Shown here in pieces: positions 21,999-34,964 of a stretch of DNA of 64,000 nt. The notes under the pieces are model-generated. The model did no database searches, was not told the DNA's origin, and saw only the letters and a list, made by a program, of their open reading frames with translations. The position numbers and the translations under genes are program-made. Within the stretch, counting starts at the first letter, position 1, and each line of letters starts with the position of its first letter. The stretch is taken from positions 1 through 64,000 of the forward strand of contig JAAVTG010000526.1 of assembly GCA_011947345.1 (NCBI GenBank). The letters run 5' to 3'. Origin of the DNA: Phytophthora quininea. Taxonomy: Eukaryota > Oomycota > Peronosporomycetes > Peronosporales > Peronosporaceae.

Positions 21999-24900
21999 TC
22001 AGTCAATCACCGTAGCGCCAGGGATGTACTCGATCTCTTGCTCGCCGCTTGGGTAAATCTGTCGAGAGGTGAATTCGAAAAACTTTTCCCACTCTTTAAC
22101 CGCCTGCTTGTCTTCAGACAGTTTGGATCGACGCTGCTTAATCTGCTGCACCATCTTCTTGTGGAACGTAGCATCAGTCGCCAACTTGACTGCGAGCACA
22201 ACGTATTCGTCTAGAGAGGTTGCAATCAAATCGTTGATCCCCATTTGTTGGTAAAAGCCATAAGTGATCCGAGAGGCCCACAGCTCGTTCGGAAAAGTGA
22301 CGACAGGGACTCCAGCTGCGAACGCTTGAAGCGAGGCTCGTGGCCGCGTCAGATGAAGACTCGCCAGAACGGCATCAGCGGCTCGCATTAGCATCGACTC
22401 CTGTTTCTGGTCCACGTCGTTTAGAAAGTGAAGTCGACTGGGATCGATCTTGGCAGACTCCATCCGTGTCTGAAGCTGCTCTTTCCAGCCCTTGCGACTT
22501 GACGTCGACAGCAAGAAGAGATGAGCCTTCTTGTCCTTCTGGAAAATCTTTGCCACGGCAGCATCAAAGTCAGGGTGAATGTGAATAATAGACTGCATTG
22601 TTACACAGAAAACGCAGAGTGTAAGCCAGAGATACAATATCTGTAGCAATAGGGGCCACTGTACGAACCTCAATTGCAAGGTAGAAGCGAAAGTCTGATG
22701 GAATGTCAAAGCGCTCTTCAATAGCTCGACGGACTTGGTCTCGACTGACATTCTTCTTTGGCAATGCTGCAAGTTTATGATAGATGCCCATTCCCTGTAT
22801 CACGGCAAGACAAGGAGCAGTTAGTCGATGCGAACTGGGCAAGCTCAAGCAAAATCTTGCATACTTCAGCTGGTAGATAGCTTCAGAATAGTGCGAGTAG
22901 TAGTTAGCGTGCTCATGTTCGCTGGTGATGTAGTAATCCATCGATGGCACGCCTGACGTGTCGGCATTTCCCCACCAAACGGCTTGGACGGAAGCCAGTC
23001 GGGCAAGTGACACAAAATAGGTCGTCTTGTCCATTCCCAGCTGAATTCACCACAACGTAAGCTTCCACCATGCTTTGATTTTGTTCAGACAGCGACTACA
23101 TACCTCCGGATAGATAAGTAGATCCATTCCCCAGGCGCGTATCTCTTCTCGAGCAATCTTGACATCCTTCGGAAGAGCAACAATCTAAATTCCAAAGCGA
23201 TATGTCTAGTAAAGCTAGTCATCACCACCCAATGTACGTCTACCTGCACTTACCGTATCAGTAATGGCTTCGATTTGCTTGACCACCTTCATGGATTTAC
23301 TTTGCCCGACCGCAAAGACGATTATTTCGTACTTGTTGCGGTCGAACTGTGGAATCAACTCCGACATGTAGAGCCCCACAGCCGCATTAAATAAGTAGCG
23401 CGATACAAAACCAATTCGCAAACGTCTTGGTCCAATCTACAGCACACAAACAGATCATGGATGAGTCGTTTGTTCCAGGAACAAAAGCTACGCGGGGTTA
23501 TACCTCCGGTACGCTGTGAGGGTTCTCACGACGCTGCGTATAAGGAAGTGGTACGATGCCATAGCTTGATACGTAGTCCTCGCGCACAATCTGTTCTTCA
23601 TACAGCAGCCGCGTATACAAGTATCCCATCGCGGATTTGAGGTCGCGGTTGTTTCGATTGTGTGCCGTCAGCGTAATTGCCGTAGAGAAAGGCATTCGGT
23701 TGGGGTCCACTTCACTCCTTTTAGAGTATCAACTGTTCCACGTGGTATAACCGCTGGGTAAGAACTTAGCAGTCATCAGATCAATAGAATCACCTACAGT
23801 TATGTAGCAACTTCTCCACTTCCCGCAGAAATCGCTCTCGATAAGAATCGATTTGCTTTTGCGTTGATGGAAGCACGCGTGGTAACACAGTAGCTCTCAT
23901 GACCATGATGCGTGTACGAGGACGGAATCGATCGCTAATCTCCTTGCTCAGAATCTACAAGAAACATATACACACGTTTAGTGATTTTGTGTGCCTTTCA
24001 CAAACAAAACCTGCACAGAGCAGCGTTTACCTGATTGTACAGACTGAGACTTTTCTCCGTTTCCCCAGAGCTTCCAGAGTATCGGCAACATTAAGCTGTA
24101 GTATCAACATTAACAAATAAGCAAGAGTTTTACCGCTCTGCGCCAAGGCCATCGCTTACCTTGCCGGCAAGTAAGCCCAGATCGGACGCTCGCTGGAACT
24201 CATCCAACGCCGTCTCGAATTGACCAGCATTAGCTAGCAGGTTGCCGCGGTCATTGTGGAACACCGGCTCATCCGGCCAGCGCTCCAGAGCTTGGTTCAG
24301 ACATCGGTCAGCATGGTACCATCCGTCCGTGACCCGAATCAGCTCACACATTCTGCCCGTGGCATCTTTCACCACATTGACAGCCTGTTCTGGATCCATT
24401 CGCTCTTCAATAGCGGTCATGGGTGTTGAAACCACTTTGTGATACTCTTTCAGCGCTTCTTCCCATTGACCCTTTGTCTGCATTGCGTCACCCAGATTAA
24501 TCGACGACTGCACATTCCTCGGGTAGAGTTCCAACGCGCGACGGAAGTGTCGAATCGCTTCCTCTAGCTGCCCCATAGACTTGAGACAAATGCCTAACGA
24601 GTTGTGAAAGTTCTCCTCGCTCTCATTCGCCTGCACTGCTCGCGTCAAGTACGGCAGCGCTTGCTGCAGCTCTCCATCTTGGTACAGCGCTAGTCCCAGT
24701 AAATGCTGCGCTTGAGGGTGGTCTGGAAAGATGTCTAGCACGTATCTATAGATCCTCGACGCGGTGGCTCTGCTCTTGACATTATGTAGCTGTGCACCAG
24801 CCTCCAGAGCGTCGTCGATGCTCATGCGACCGTCCACTCCGGGCAGCAGGATAGATCCCACGGAGAATGTCCTTGTAGAGAGCGCAATCATATTGCCGTC

Positions 24901-25341
24901 GTTCTCCAGCCCCACCACAATAGAGTAAGACAGACCTGGAACCAGCCCCGCCACGTGGAACGTGGTGTAGTTAAGGCTCTGGTCGAAGCAAGACTCGTCC
25001 GTGTCCTTGGCCTTGCTGTCCAGCACCACGTCGGGCGGCACGTAGGCTGGCTGCATGAGCACGCACACTCTGGAGCGGTGCAGATCGCCGTTCAGCAGGT
25101 CTGCGCGGATCTCCACCTCCACCTGCAGTTCTGTGCGCGCCAGCATCATGTCGTTCTGCGGGTGCAGGATCTCCAGCAGTGGGTAGGTAAAGTAGGGCAT
25201 CGGGTCGTTGAATCCAGGGGACAACGCGGTCGCTACGAGGCCCCAGAAGGTAGCCACTACACATACGAACACGGATCCATAGTGAGAGGGCGTCAGGGCC
25301 GTCCACAGCGACGAGAATCCCGTCCGCTTGGGCCGCATCAC
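21999..25341 (-). CDS. Membrane-anchored TPR protein with GT41 (O-GlcNAc transferase-like) domain
   Basis: Exon 1 (25341-24160) encodes a short N terminus, a single hydrophobic segment at about residues 21-42 (YGSVFVCVVATFWGLVATAL), a beta-rich stretch and several TPR repeats (for example ALELYPRNVQSSINLGDAMQ). Smaller exons follow at about 24095-24031, 23954-23798, up to 23504, 23436-23254, 23184-23104, 23040-22865, 22794 to about 22670, and 22592-21999. They encode the GT41 domain: LRIGFVSRYLFN, DLLIYPELGMDKTTY, VQAVWWGNADTSG and QAFAAGVPVV. The His usually found in the FxxHSVG motif is Ala here. Exons near 24060, 23730 and 22800 each need one extra base to stay in phase. The topology would place the catalytic domain in the secretory lumen, unlike cytosolic OGT. 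Confidence 0.8.
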
Positions 25342-25484
25342 GTCGCTTCTTCGGGTTTATTGCGATCTATTGAGCACCTTCAGGTGATTGGCGGAAATTT
25401 CATCTTATTTCATTGGTCGAAAAAACGCCGTGTTCGTGGCCACAGAGACGTCACTTTGCAAGACACACTTGTATCAACCAAGCC

Positions 25485-26409
25485 ATGGCCGACGTGCACG
25501 ACCGCTACGAGCACCCGCTGGTGAGCCGCTATGCCACCAAGGAGATGAGCGAGATCTGGTCTCCGGACCGCAAGTTTTCGACGTGGCGGCAGCTGTGGCT
25601 GGCGCTGGCTACGGCCGAGAAGGAGCTGGGTCTGGCCATCACCCAGGAGCAGCTGGACGCCATGAAGGCGCATCTGACGGACATCGACTACGAGTATGCG
25701 GCCGAGATGGAGAAGAAGTTCCGTCATGACGTGATGGCTCACGTGCACACGTTCGGCAAGGAGGCGCCCGTGGCCATGCCCATCATCCACTTGGGCGCCA
25801 CTAGCTGCTACGTCGGAGACAACGCCGACATCATCCAGATCAAGCAGGGCCTGCAGCTCATCCAGCGCAAGATGGTCAAGGCCATCAAGACGCTCTCGGA
25901 CTTTGCCCTGGAATACAAGGACATGCCCACCATGGGCTTCACGCACTTCCAACCGGCGCAGCTTGTGACGGTCGGCAAGCGCGCGTCCCTCTGGCTGCAG
26001 GACCTGTGGCTGGACTTCCAGCACCTGAGCGAGCAGATCGAGAGTCTGCCCATGCGCGGCGTCAAGGGGACGACTGGAACACAGGCGAGTTTCCTGGATC
26101 TGTTCGAGGGCGATCACGAGAAGGTGGGTTTGACTGTGGAAAGGTTTGCTTTCCGGTGGTGGAACACGATTGACTGACCGTCTTATGCACTTGGCGGGAC
26201 AACTGGGACAGGTCAAGAAGCTGAACGAGCTGGTGGCGCAGCAAATGGGTTTCAAGAAGGTCATCCCTGTGTCCGGCCAGACGTACACCCGCAAAATCGA
26301 CTACTTCGTGCTGTCGATCCTGTCGGGCATCGCGCAGTCCGCCTACAAGATGGCGGGCGACATCCGTCTGCTGGCCAATATGAAGGAGATCGAGGAGCCG
26401 TTCGAGAAG

Positions 26410-26441
<32 letters not shown>

Positions 26442-27018
26442 GCGCAACCCGATGCGTTCGGAGCGTATTTGCAGCCTGGCGCGCTACGTGATCTCGCTTA
26501 CGGACAACGGTGCCCAGACCCACGCGGCGCAGTGGTTTGAGCGCACGTTGGACGACTCAGCCAACCGCCGCATGGTGCTGCCCGAGGCCTTCCTGGCGAC
26601 CGACGTCATCCTGAACCTGGTGACCAACATCTCGGACGGCCTGCAGGTGTGGCCCAACGTCATCAAGACGCACATCAAGGCCGAGCTGCCGTTCATGGCC
26701 ACGGAGAACATCCTGATGGCCTGCGTCAAGGCCGGAGGTGACCGCCAGGAGCTGCACGAGGCCATCCGCACGCACTCGATGGAGGCCGGCAAGCGCGTCA
26801 AGGTGGAAGGCGCCGCTAACGACCTGCTGGAGCGCATCGCCGCCGACCCGCTGTTCAAGGCCGTGCACGACCACATGGACTCGCTGCTGGACCCGTCGCT
26901 CTTTGTCGGTCGCTGCCCGCAGCAAGTGGAGGAGTTCATCAGCGAGGAGATCGCCCCGATCCTCAAGGAGCACGCCAATCTGCTCGAGGTGGAGAACGTC
27001 GACGACATCAACGTGTAG
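25485..27018 (+). CDS. ADSL: Adenylosuccinate lyase
   Basis: Purine biosynthesis enzyme that splits SAICAR and adenylosuccinate, releasing fumarate. Two exons (25485-26123, 26212-27018) in phase 0 give 481 residues. The fumarase/aspartase superfamily signature [11 protein letters not shown] is present in the second exon, as are [14 protein letters not shown] and FTHFQPAQ in the first. Codon bias is strong (high GC3), as expected of a highly expressed gene. The start at 25485 is chosen because [12 protein letters not shown] begins the conserved region; an upstream in-frame ATG at 25413 would add 24 unlikely residues. Confidence 0.97.
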
Positions 27019-27207
27019 AATTCCAAATCGGGTCATCGCTCAGCAAACGCAGAGCAATTGCAACATGATGATGCTTTCTTCCCAACACAAACGCTAACCC
27101 CTCACAGCCGCTGACGCACTTGGACAGCGCGGGGTCACTGTTAAGTACGATTTGTTTGGTCAGGTCGAGTCCCCCATAGAACCACTTGCCTTGACAGTGT
27201 AGACGCC

Positions 27208-30200
27208 ATGTCGAGCAGCTCGTCCAGTGGGTACTCGGACGAGGACGTCGAGGGCCCCACGGCGAGCGAGGCGGCCCCGACGCCGCCCACAGACCTCAGC
27301 GGGTGGGTAGAGCTGGCGCAGGTCTGCTCCTTCTGCTCCACCTTCCGCCAGCCGCTGCGGTTGCCCAGCTTTTCGCGCACGGTGAGTCCCCATGCTTTTT
27401 ACCGGTTCAAGGTCGCCAAGGGGGCTCTAGCGGCACCTCCAGGGCCCGGAGCGACCCGGGGAGTCTCCACGAAGCCACCCAAGCGTCCCGTAGCCAACTG
27501 CCCCCTCCTCACTTGGAGTTTGTATGCGGGAACCCCCTCGCCATTGCACGTCCCCCAGGTGTCTAATGCGTGTCAAACTGTGTTGTGGCCCTGTAGGAGC
27601 TCCAAGAAGCCATTCTAGGTGCCTCCAGTGGTGACAACACCCACGTACGTTGCAGATAGCGAGACAGAGAAGCGGTGGCCGCGTGACGAGCGCTGACGAT
27701 GTTGTGGACGTTGACAGGTGGAGCTGCTGGCCGAACTGCACTTCAAGTTGGCTCGGGAACACCCGACTGCCAAAATGGACAAGATGTGAGTGAGGGGCTC
27801 TGGGCTGCCGTGACATTGGATCGGGTGGCTGATACGCGCTCTTGTTGCTGTGAGAACAGGGTGCAGGACTGGGAGAAGACTTTGGCCCGGAAACTGCAAG
27901 ACAACTGGCGGAAGGAGTTCGCGGCCAACCCCATGAGGGGCAGCACTACTTATCGTGATCTGACAGTACTGGAGCGAGTACGTTGCTGTAGTTTTGGACT
28001 GGCGGTGATAGTTAGTTGCTAAACTGTGACTTTTGTGTCTGGCAGGTGAAAATCTTGGAGGCGATGTGTCACTGGAAATTGGAGTCGTGTGCAGAGATTC
28101 ACAAACACATCGCCACGCTGCAGAAAGAGAACAACAATGAAGCGATTAAGAAGCTGGTAAGGAAATGCCGCGGTAATATAGTGCCTCGATCCGTGTTATC
28201 TCATTTAATGGTGCTCTCGTTGCGGAACTGCTACACAGAGGCAAGGAGAGATCGGAACCGACGACAAGGGCGTGTTGTACTGGTATTTCGATGACGGCTG
28301 CTGGGTGTATGCCGAGGACAAGCCACAGTGGCAGATCGAAGAACGGTACATGACCTTCCTTTAAGACAAGAATTATCACCGGAAACAGCAACTAACTCAA
28401 AGCCTTTCTTCCCTGTTGCCAACCTTTTAGCAAACCGTCCTACCTCGTGGAATTTGCGAGCGCGAAACGAATTCGGTTGTCCATGAATTTCGACCCCGAC
28501 GACGATGCTTCGATGTTTCCTGCTCGGACGCCCCTGAAAAAGTAAAGATGGCGGAAGCAGTCGCAAAGCCTAAGAAAGAACGGAGTAAGAAGCGGGCTAG
28601 CCTTGACGCAGTCAAAGACGAAAAGGCAAATACTCTGGACGCGAAGGTAAAAAGGAAGGCCCTTCATCGAACACAGTGAAGACTGAAAAGAAAGCGTTGT
28701 CGCCATCAGCGGACCAAATCCTGAATGACGTGAAAGAAGAAACGTCAACACCAGCAATTCCGGCAACTACGCAGAAAATGGACATTAGCGTGTTGTGTTC
28801 GTCGGCGTCGTTATCTACTGGAAACGAGGAGGACAAAGTGAAGGCTGAAGTAAGTTCTCCTCTACTTAATGGTGATGTTCAAGGGAACACTTCTGTCCCC
28901 GCAACGACGAATGAACCAGTTCGAGAGGGTAAGTCGCCTCGGAAAGATGGTGTCGTTAAAGCGGAGGGCATACCCGCGACTGAAGACAAAGTTTCTACTA
29001 AGAGTCCTCGAAAGGAATCGTCAGTGGAAGCTAATGAAGATAACAATGCTGATCACAGCCACGCACGTGTTGTCACTGTTGCGGGCTCGAAGAAGCGTAT
29101 GATTATTGATGATGACAGCAGTGATAGCGCGGGCGATTCTGATGCACCTGAACGTCCAAAAGGATCGAAACCTGCCGCAACTTCCCTCCCCGCGGAAAAA
29201 GCGTAAGCCGAGCGCGGATATTGTGACAGCAGAAGCCACACCGAGATCAGATACGAACAAGGATATTGTAACGAAGGTAGAAAGTGTGAAAGCGAATGGA
29301 GTTGCAGAAAAGCAAGAGCATGTTCCCGAGGCTGTATCGGCAGACGCTAAGACGGCGAATGGGTATGCTACGCAAGAGAAGGCGACAATACCGGATAACG
29401 TGGCTAAACACAATGTGGATCAAGCAGTTACCGATGCAAAGGTCGATATTGAATCATCACGGCCCCCTTCGGCATCACCAACTGACCCTGCAGCAGCGAC
29501 CGAGTCATTTGACATCACCTGCGCGAGCTGCAAGAAGTGCTACGATATGCGGTATGTAGACCCGCCTCTAACTGAACGGCCTAGAGATGAGTGGCGATGT
29601 TTTGAATGCCTGGTGAACGACGCTCGCGGTTGGCCTCGCCGAAGGAAGACTCCTCGAAGGGAGCCCTTTTCGCCACGCTCCAGCAGCCGACCCGAAGAAG
29701 CTGCAAAAAGAGAAGGTCGTCTTCCAAGAAACGGAGTTCATCGTCATCGTCGAAGAAGACGAAGAAAAGCGCCAGTAAATCTCGCTCTAGCTCGTCTTCC
29801 GCAAAGAAAAGTCATAGTAGTTCATCTAGACGGAAATCGTCAAGCAGTAAGAGTTCGAGCAGGAAATCATCGTCGTCGTCATCGTCCAAGAAGCACAAGA
29901 AACGGAAATCATCGTCATCGCACCACCACAGCAGCAGCCACCACAGGAGGCGGCACCACAGTCACTATCACCATGAAGATTTTGCGAAGCTAGTTGCCTT
30001 GTTCCGGGAACGGCAAGAACAGCGTGCTTGTGTAGAAGACGCACGAATAACTGGGGAACTGCCGGTAGTTACCGATGAAGGTCCTCAGGGATGGCGAGTA
30101 GTGAGCTCGACGTTGGATGGCTTGCGGTCTTTGATTGAATCATTGGCTGGGGGTTCTCTAGAGCAAGACCGACTCCGAGGCCGTCTTATCATAATCCAGA

Positions 30201-32239
30201 AGGAGCAGGAGAAGCTTGAGGAGCAAAGACGAAAGGAGCAAGAGCTGGCTTGGAATATCCTCCCGCGGCGACAGTCATCTCGTATCGCTATCGAGAGGCT
30301 CAAGCACCAAACTGCTAGAGACTCGGATGTGAGTTATACTTGTGGCTTTCTTCACTCACTAGAATACGTGTCTATAACGCTCTTGTGCTTTGTACAGGAG
30401 AGAACATGGATACCGATGATGAGCGGAATGAAAGCAGACGCCCGGGTTTGCGGTCGAATAGATCACGCTCGGCGGCGTCAGATGGCTACGATGGCAAGCA
30501 AAAGCATGATCGGTACGTAAAACAACACACACATCGGTTCATGTGTACTGTTCTAACCGAGATGAAATATTTGTTGTTATACAGGGCTTGGCGTGCTCGT
30601 CGACGTCACGGTTTTTCTGATGATGACGACGAAGATGATGACGAAGACGAGGACGATGGAGTTGGCCGATGGATTGACTGGTCGTTAGTTAAGGTGCGAG
30701 TTGAGTACTCTTCCTTTTTCTTGAAGATCAATTTGCTGACATATTCATTTCCCCAGGGAGTACGCGCCGCCTTTCAACTGTTTGTTTGGCTCTTGTTGAC
30801 CGGTTGTTGAAGGAAGAATCCTCTGTACGTTTTGCTTCTTGTCTTAGCTGGAAGTTTTGAGGTTTTAACGTTTTGATGGTTTAGGGATGGTTTGCTCGGC
30901 CTGTTGACCCAAAACTTGACGGGTGTCCCAATTATCTGTCAGTGATCACCCACCCGATCGACCTTGGCACAATTCGATCGCGCCTCGAGTCTAGTTTTTA
31001 CCAGGTATGGAGAACGTTGAGATGTGTTGCGTGTAACAACTGCATCCTAATCTTGTTTGGTAATGTGCGACCCTCCCTCAGGAATGGGAAATATTTAAGA
31101 AGGATGTGGATCTCGTGTGGAAAAATTGCCACTCATTCAACGCTCCAGACACTGCGGTAGTGCAATATGCCAATGTGCTCTCAAAGATGTTTCGCACGAT
31201 GTGTATCGCTGCAGAGAGAAAAGGAGTGGGGCGTATGGCGGATGGGGGCAGCGATCAAAGCAAAAGCAACAACGATGACGACGACGCCGATATGAGTTCA
31301 GGTGCAGAGAGCAAGGCTGAATCTCGTAGCAGTGTCACTAAGGCGTGGAGTGAGAGCAGCGCGTCTGGAAGTAGCGGCTCTAGCAACGAAGGCGATGAGC
31401 TTTCGTCTGGCGACGACAGCGACAGCGATGCGGGCGAGCGGAAGCAACGTTCAACGCGTAGTAGCTCCAGGAAGCCGCGAACGCGATCTCGTTCAACGCG
31501 ATCAGGTCGCAGAGGAGCCCAGTGAAGTCACAAAGCACTCGCAGCACGCGAAGTCGTTCCTGGAAGAAACGAGCAGCTCCATCTACAAGCAGCGAAGAAG
31601 AAACGTCTGAATCTGAGGATGGCGCTTTTTCACCGGTGCGGAAAAGTAGACGCCAACTCCGACGCTCTGGCTCAAAGTCTGCCGTGAAGGGCAATCGAAG
31701 TGATGGTAACGAGGTGGTGAGCCCGGCTCCGCCTGCGCATGGAGTAGGCTCCGAAGATGCTCCTCCGCCTCCGCCGCCACCTCCTCAAGCAACACCAAAG
31801 AAGATCAAGACTCGGTTGGTTGTTAGCGATAGCTCAAGCTCGGACGATAGCTCTGGCAGCGACGGGAATTCGTCATCGTCGTCTTCTTCCGACTCGGATG
31901 GATCAGATAGTGATGTTAGTCCCACCGCTGCGGCAGCCAAAGCCGCGGGCACCACCGTTGTCTACCGAGGACGGTGTTGTGCCACCGCCGCCGCCACCGC
32001 CCACCCCACCGCCTGTGCCTAAAGTGAAAGCACAAGCGTCGACCACAAAAGCACAAGCTGTTGGCAAGAGCGGAAGCAAAGCGAGGACGCCATCCACGAA
32101 GCCGCCGGGCGGTCAGGGAGCGAATTCGCCGGCGTTGCTGAATTCTTATCTCTCGCCTTCGCCCTCCCCATCGTCGTCGTCCGACTCCTCTTCAGAAGAC
32201 AGCGAGTCTAGCGACAGCGCCGATAGTGATAGCGATTGA
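27208..32239 (+). CDS. CECR2-like chromatin protein: DDT/WHIM, PHD-like finger and bromodomain
   Basis: Probable ISWI-partner chromatin remodelling subunit. Early exons 27208-27381, 27597-27644, 27718-27785, 27860-27977, 28046-28156, 28239-28345 and 28431 onward are in phase. They encode a DDT-type domain (VELAQVCSFCSTFRQPLRLP, then LTVLERVKILEAMCHWKLE) and the DDKGVLYWYFDD segment, matching animal CECR2 in order. A long low-complexity acidic and Ser/Lys/Arg-rich region holds a Cys pair motif (CASCKKCYDM...WRCFEC) resembling half a PHD finger. A bromodomain is split over exons near 30760-31210 (ITHPIDLGTIRSRL, then VWKNCHSFNAPD, keeping the acetyl-lysine-binding Asn). A Ser/Asp-rich tail ends at 32239. 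At least four frame changes in A, G or C runs (near 28540, 28655, 29200 and 31500) are assumed to be artefacts. It could instead be two genes split at 28545. Confidence 0.75.
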
Positions 32240-32339
32240 ACACATGAAAGGGTATGAAACATACTGTGGCAAATAGCACGAGTCGTAATTTTTGACAAGC
32301 GTCGTTTGTGACTGCCAGCTCCATCTACAGGAGACACTT

Positions 32340-34940
32340 CTACCAAAAGTAAAGCATATATATCAGCAGCAGGAAAGCAGACAGGTAGCTGAGGTTCACC
32401 TTGCTCGCAAGAAAGCGGAAGTTGAAGCGGAACCGCACAAACGGGCTCGCTGGGTCTACCTCGAGGTTGTCCTCAAGGCGCTTGCCGTTGTACGGATTCA
32501 CAAAGCCGAAGCACGAGTTGAGCCACGTGGAGATCCGGTAGGAGAGGCGAACAAGCCACGCCACCTCGTACGAGCAAATGGGGCTCAGCATGGGATCGCC
32601 AAAGTACTCGGCCATGTATGGAGAGCACAATCGCAGACCGTGCAGTAGCTGATACACTCCTGCACGGGATAAGAGATGCGGCAGACGCGAGTTGCGGTTG
32701 GGTGCAAACGACTCGAGACCTTTTCCTGTAGCACTGGCCGAAGTCCGGGAGTGTGCTGTCGAGGCCACATATGCATCCGAGATTTCAAAGACCCGTCGTA
32801 ACATTCGACTAACACGTTGCACTTGGTCCGCAACCTTCTCCGCTGGCTTGGGGTTCGACGATCGGAACACTGCGCTCACATTTTGATACAGATCCGAAGG
32901 GGAGTGGCCACTCGATGAAGACGAAGGCGAAGCTGACGCTACTGCCGCCGTCCACAGCTTATCAAATAGTCGCTCCGCATCCCGATGAAAGCTGTCGTGA
33001 AGCGGTACGGGCGTAGACTCGATACCCAGAGATTTACAATAGAACGTCAGCACGTGTGCTTGGGTTGCTGTGAGTGCATCGCCTGCAGCGTGCTTGGACT
33101 TGGACGAGCTAAAGCTTCCGCTGCGAGTACGCGTGAAATTTGAGCTACGGTTGAAGCTGAATGGCATCGCGAACGGCTGGGTCTTCTCAAGGTGGAGCGA
33201 CGCGCGGCGCAATAGCGCCAAGAGATCGGGTGTGAACACGCTGATCACTCGGTCGACGACCTGCAAATTACGTTCATCAGCGGTAAAGTCCAACTCCTTT
33301 GCTCGCTCAACAAACGCGCCCAATAGCGTCGTGTAGCAGTGGTAATTAGCCAGCACATAGCTCTCCCAGGCAGAAGTGTATCCTTGTGGGGCGTCTTGAT
33401 CTCCATCAACTGCCACGTTCGTCGGTCGCTTGCCCTCAGCCCAAGATCTGCAATGCCACGGCTGGATGTACGCAAGCCACACATCCGTGATAGCCAGGAA
33501 CGCCGTGGATGAAAGTCCGATCGGAGCGCGCGAGAACACAAGGCGGAAGAATGCGTACAACGGCGGCCGCATCATGGTGATGCTACGCGTCAGGTAGACA
33601 CCACCGCTGCCAACAATCATGCCCCGGACCCTGCTTGAGATCCTCCCGTCGAGTCATCCGCTAGAGCTGCAGGGTAGAACGAGTCCGACAGCAGATGGAT
33701 AATCGTCAGCACGAGCGAGCTCAGCAAGTCGTCCGACGGCGCCATATAACTCGTTGACGTGTACACTGAAGCGAACGGACTGACGACCATATTTCCAGGC
33801 GGCGGCGGTCGAATTGCCCCCAGGGCAGCCGTCGAGGCACCGACAGGTTCGTCAGAGAACGAAATCAAATTCTGGCGCAGCCAAAACTCAATCAAGATGT
33901 GAAGGAAGAGGTTCGAGTCCTTGAGCAGCTTCCCATGGAAGCGGCTTTTAACGCCGCGGGTGCTGTCAGGCAGGAACGCGCGCAGATACTGCAGCAACAG
34001 AACATTGTATGGATTGCCGCGGGTCAACGCCGCCACCCCGTCTCGCTCGTACATCCGCCAACTGGATCGTGTCTTGCTCGCTGTCGAAGAGGAAGAAGCC
34101 GTCGACGTCGTCGAACTCGTTCCCGACGTCGTGGAGGACGAGGCCGTCGCAGATCCGCTCGGATGCGACGACGACGCCGGGTGCCTCAGAAAGTAAAACA
34201 GATACAGCTCCGTGATGGACACCAGCAGCTCGGGGCTGCGTAGATCCAGTCGCTGCTTGGCTAGCGGCTTGTGCAGCAACTGCGTGAACAGCAAGCTTGC
34301 GCCTCGTCCACTGACAATAGCCATCTTGCTCTGCTCTGGCAGCATCTCCAACGCCAGCTTGAACTCCACTGGGTGCTGCCCCTAAACAGGAACTGGAATA
34401 CCGACCCGTCCTCGGATCGGACGCCTCCGCCCAGTAGCTTGACGATCGCTCGCCCCTGAGTCGTCAGCGTCGCCAAAAACTCCTCAACGTCGTCGTCGTC
34501 GGTGGCAACGCCTGCCAGAACCCGCTCCTTCCTCTGCTGGGCGCGTTTTTGGCCGCTAGCGCTGCAGTCGAGCCCACAGCGGGCGTCACGCCCTGTCCGG
34601 CGCTGTAGTCCAGCCAGCCGCCATACTTTTGCTTGGACAGCGTGTCGCTGCCGAAAATGCGGTCCAGGAGCTGGTTGAAGCGCTCGTAGAAGACGCTGCG
34701 CAGCTGCGCTGACTGCCGCTTGGCTGTTGAGCCCACAGAGAGACTGGCCTGCGTCTCGGACGCCAAGTACCGACGCAGAGCTTCAGCCACCGCGGGGATG
34801 TCGTAGGAGCCCAACGCGCGCTCGAAGTCGGCGTCCGAGTCGCTGAAGCTGAAGGTCGAGGAGCTGCTGGCGGGGGCCAAGCCCTGCGGCCCGGGCGACC
34901 CGCCTCGAGCTGCAGACGCGCTCGCGCCAGGCATCTTCAT
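32340..34940 (-). CDS. SMPD4: SMPD4-like neutral sphingomyelinase (nSMase3 family)
   Basis: Large membrane-tethered protein of the mit_SMPDase family, linked in animals to sphingomyelin hydrolysis at the ER and nuclear envelope. Matches to human SMPD4 that I recognise are GQHPVEFKLALEML, DVWLAYIQPW and GDPMLSPICSYEVAWLVRLS, plus the C-terminal FRFLASKVNLS leading into a single hydrophobic tail anchor ending at 32340. Frame changes occur near 34530, 34381 (a G run) and 33617, each fitting one lost base; the residues either side continue the family alignment. The start at 34940 (MKMPGAS) is the likeliest of three nearby ATGs. The N-terminal 60 residues are Ser/Ala-rich and poorly conserved. Confidence 0.78.
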
Positions 34941-34964
34941 GATGGTCGGTGTTAACTGCAGCAA

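Noticed and set aside
25410..26294. Open frame of 294 codons antisense to adenylosuccinate lyase
   Set aside because: Same explanation: the sense strand encodes a fully conserved enzyme with very biased codons.
29606..30000. Ser/Lys/Arg-rich tract considered as a separate SR-type splicing factor
   Set aside because: There is no RNA-binding domain. The tract continues in the same direction into the bromodomain exons and is better read as the linker of the chromatin protein.
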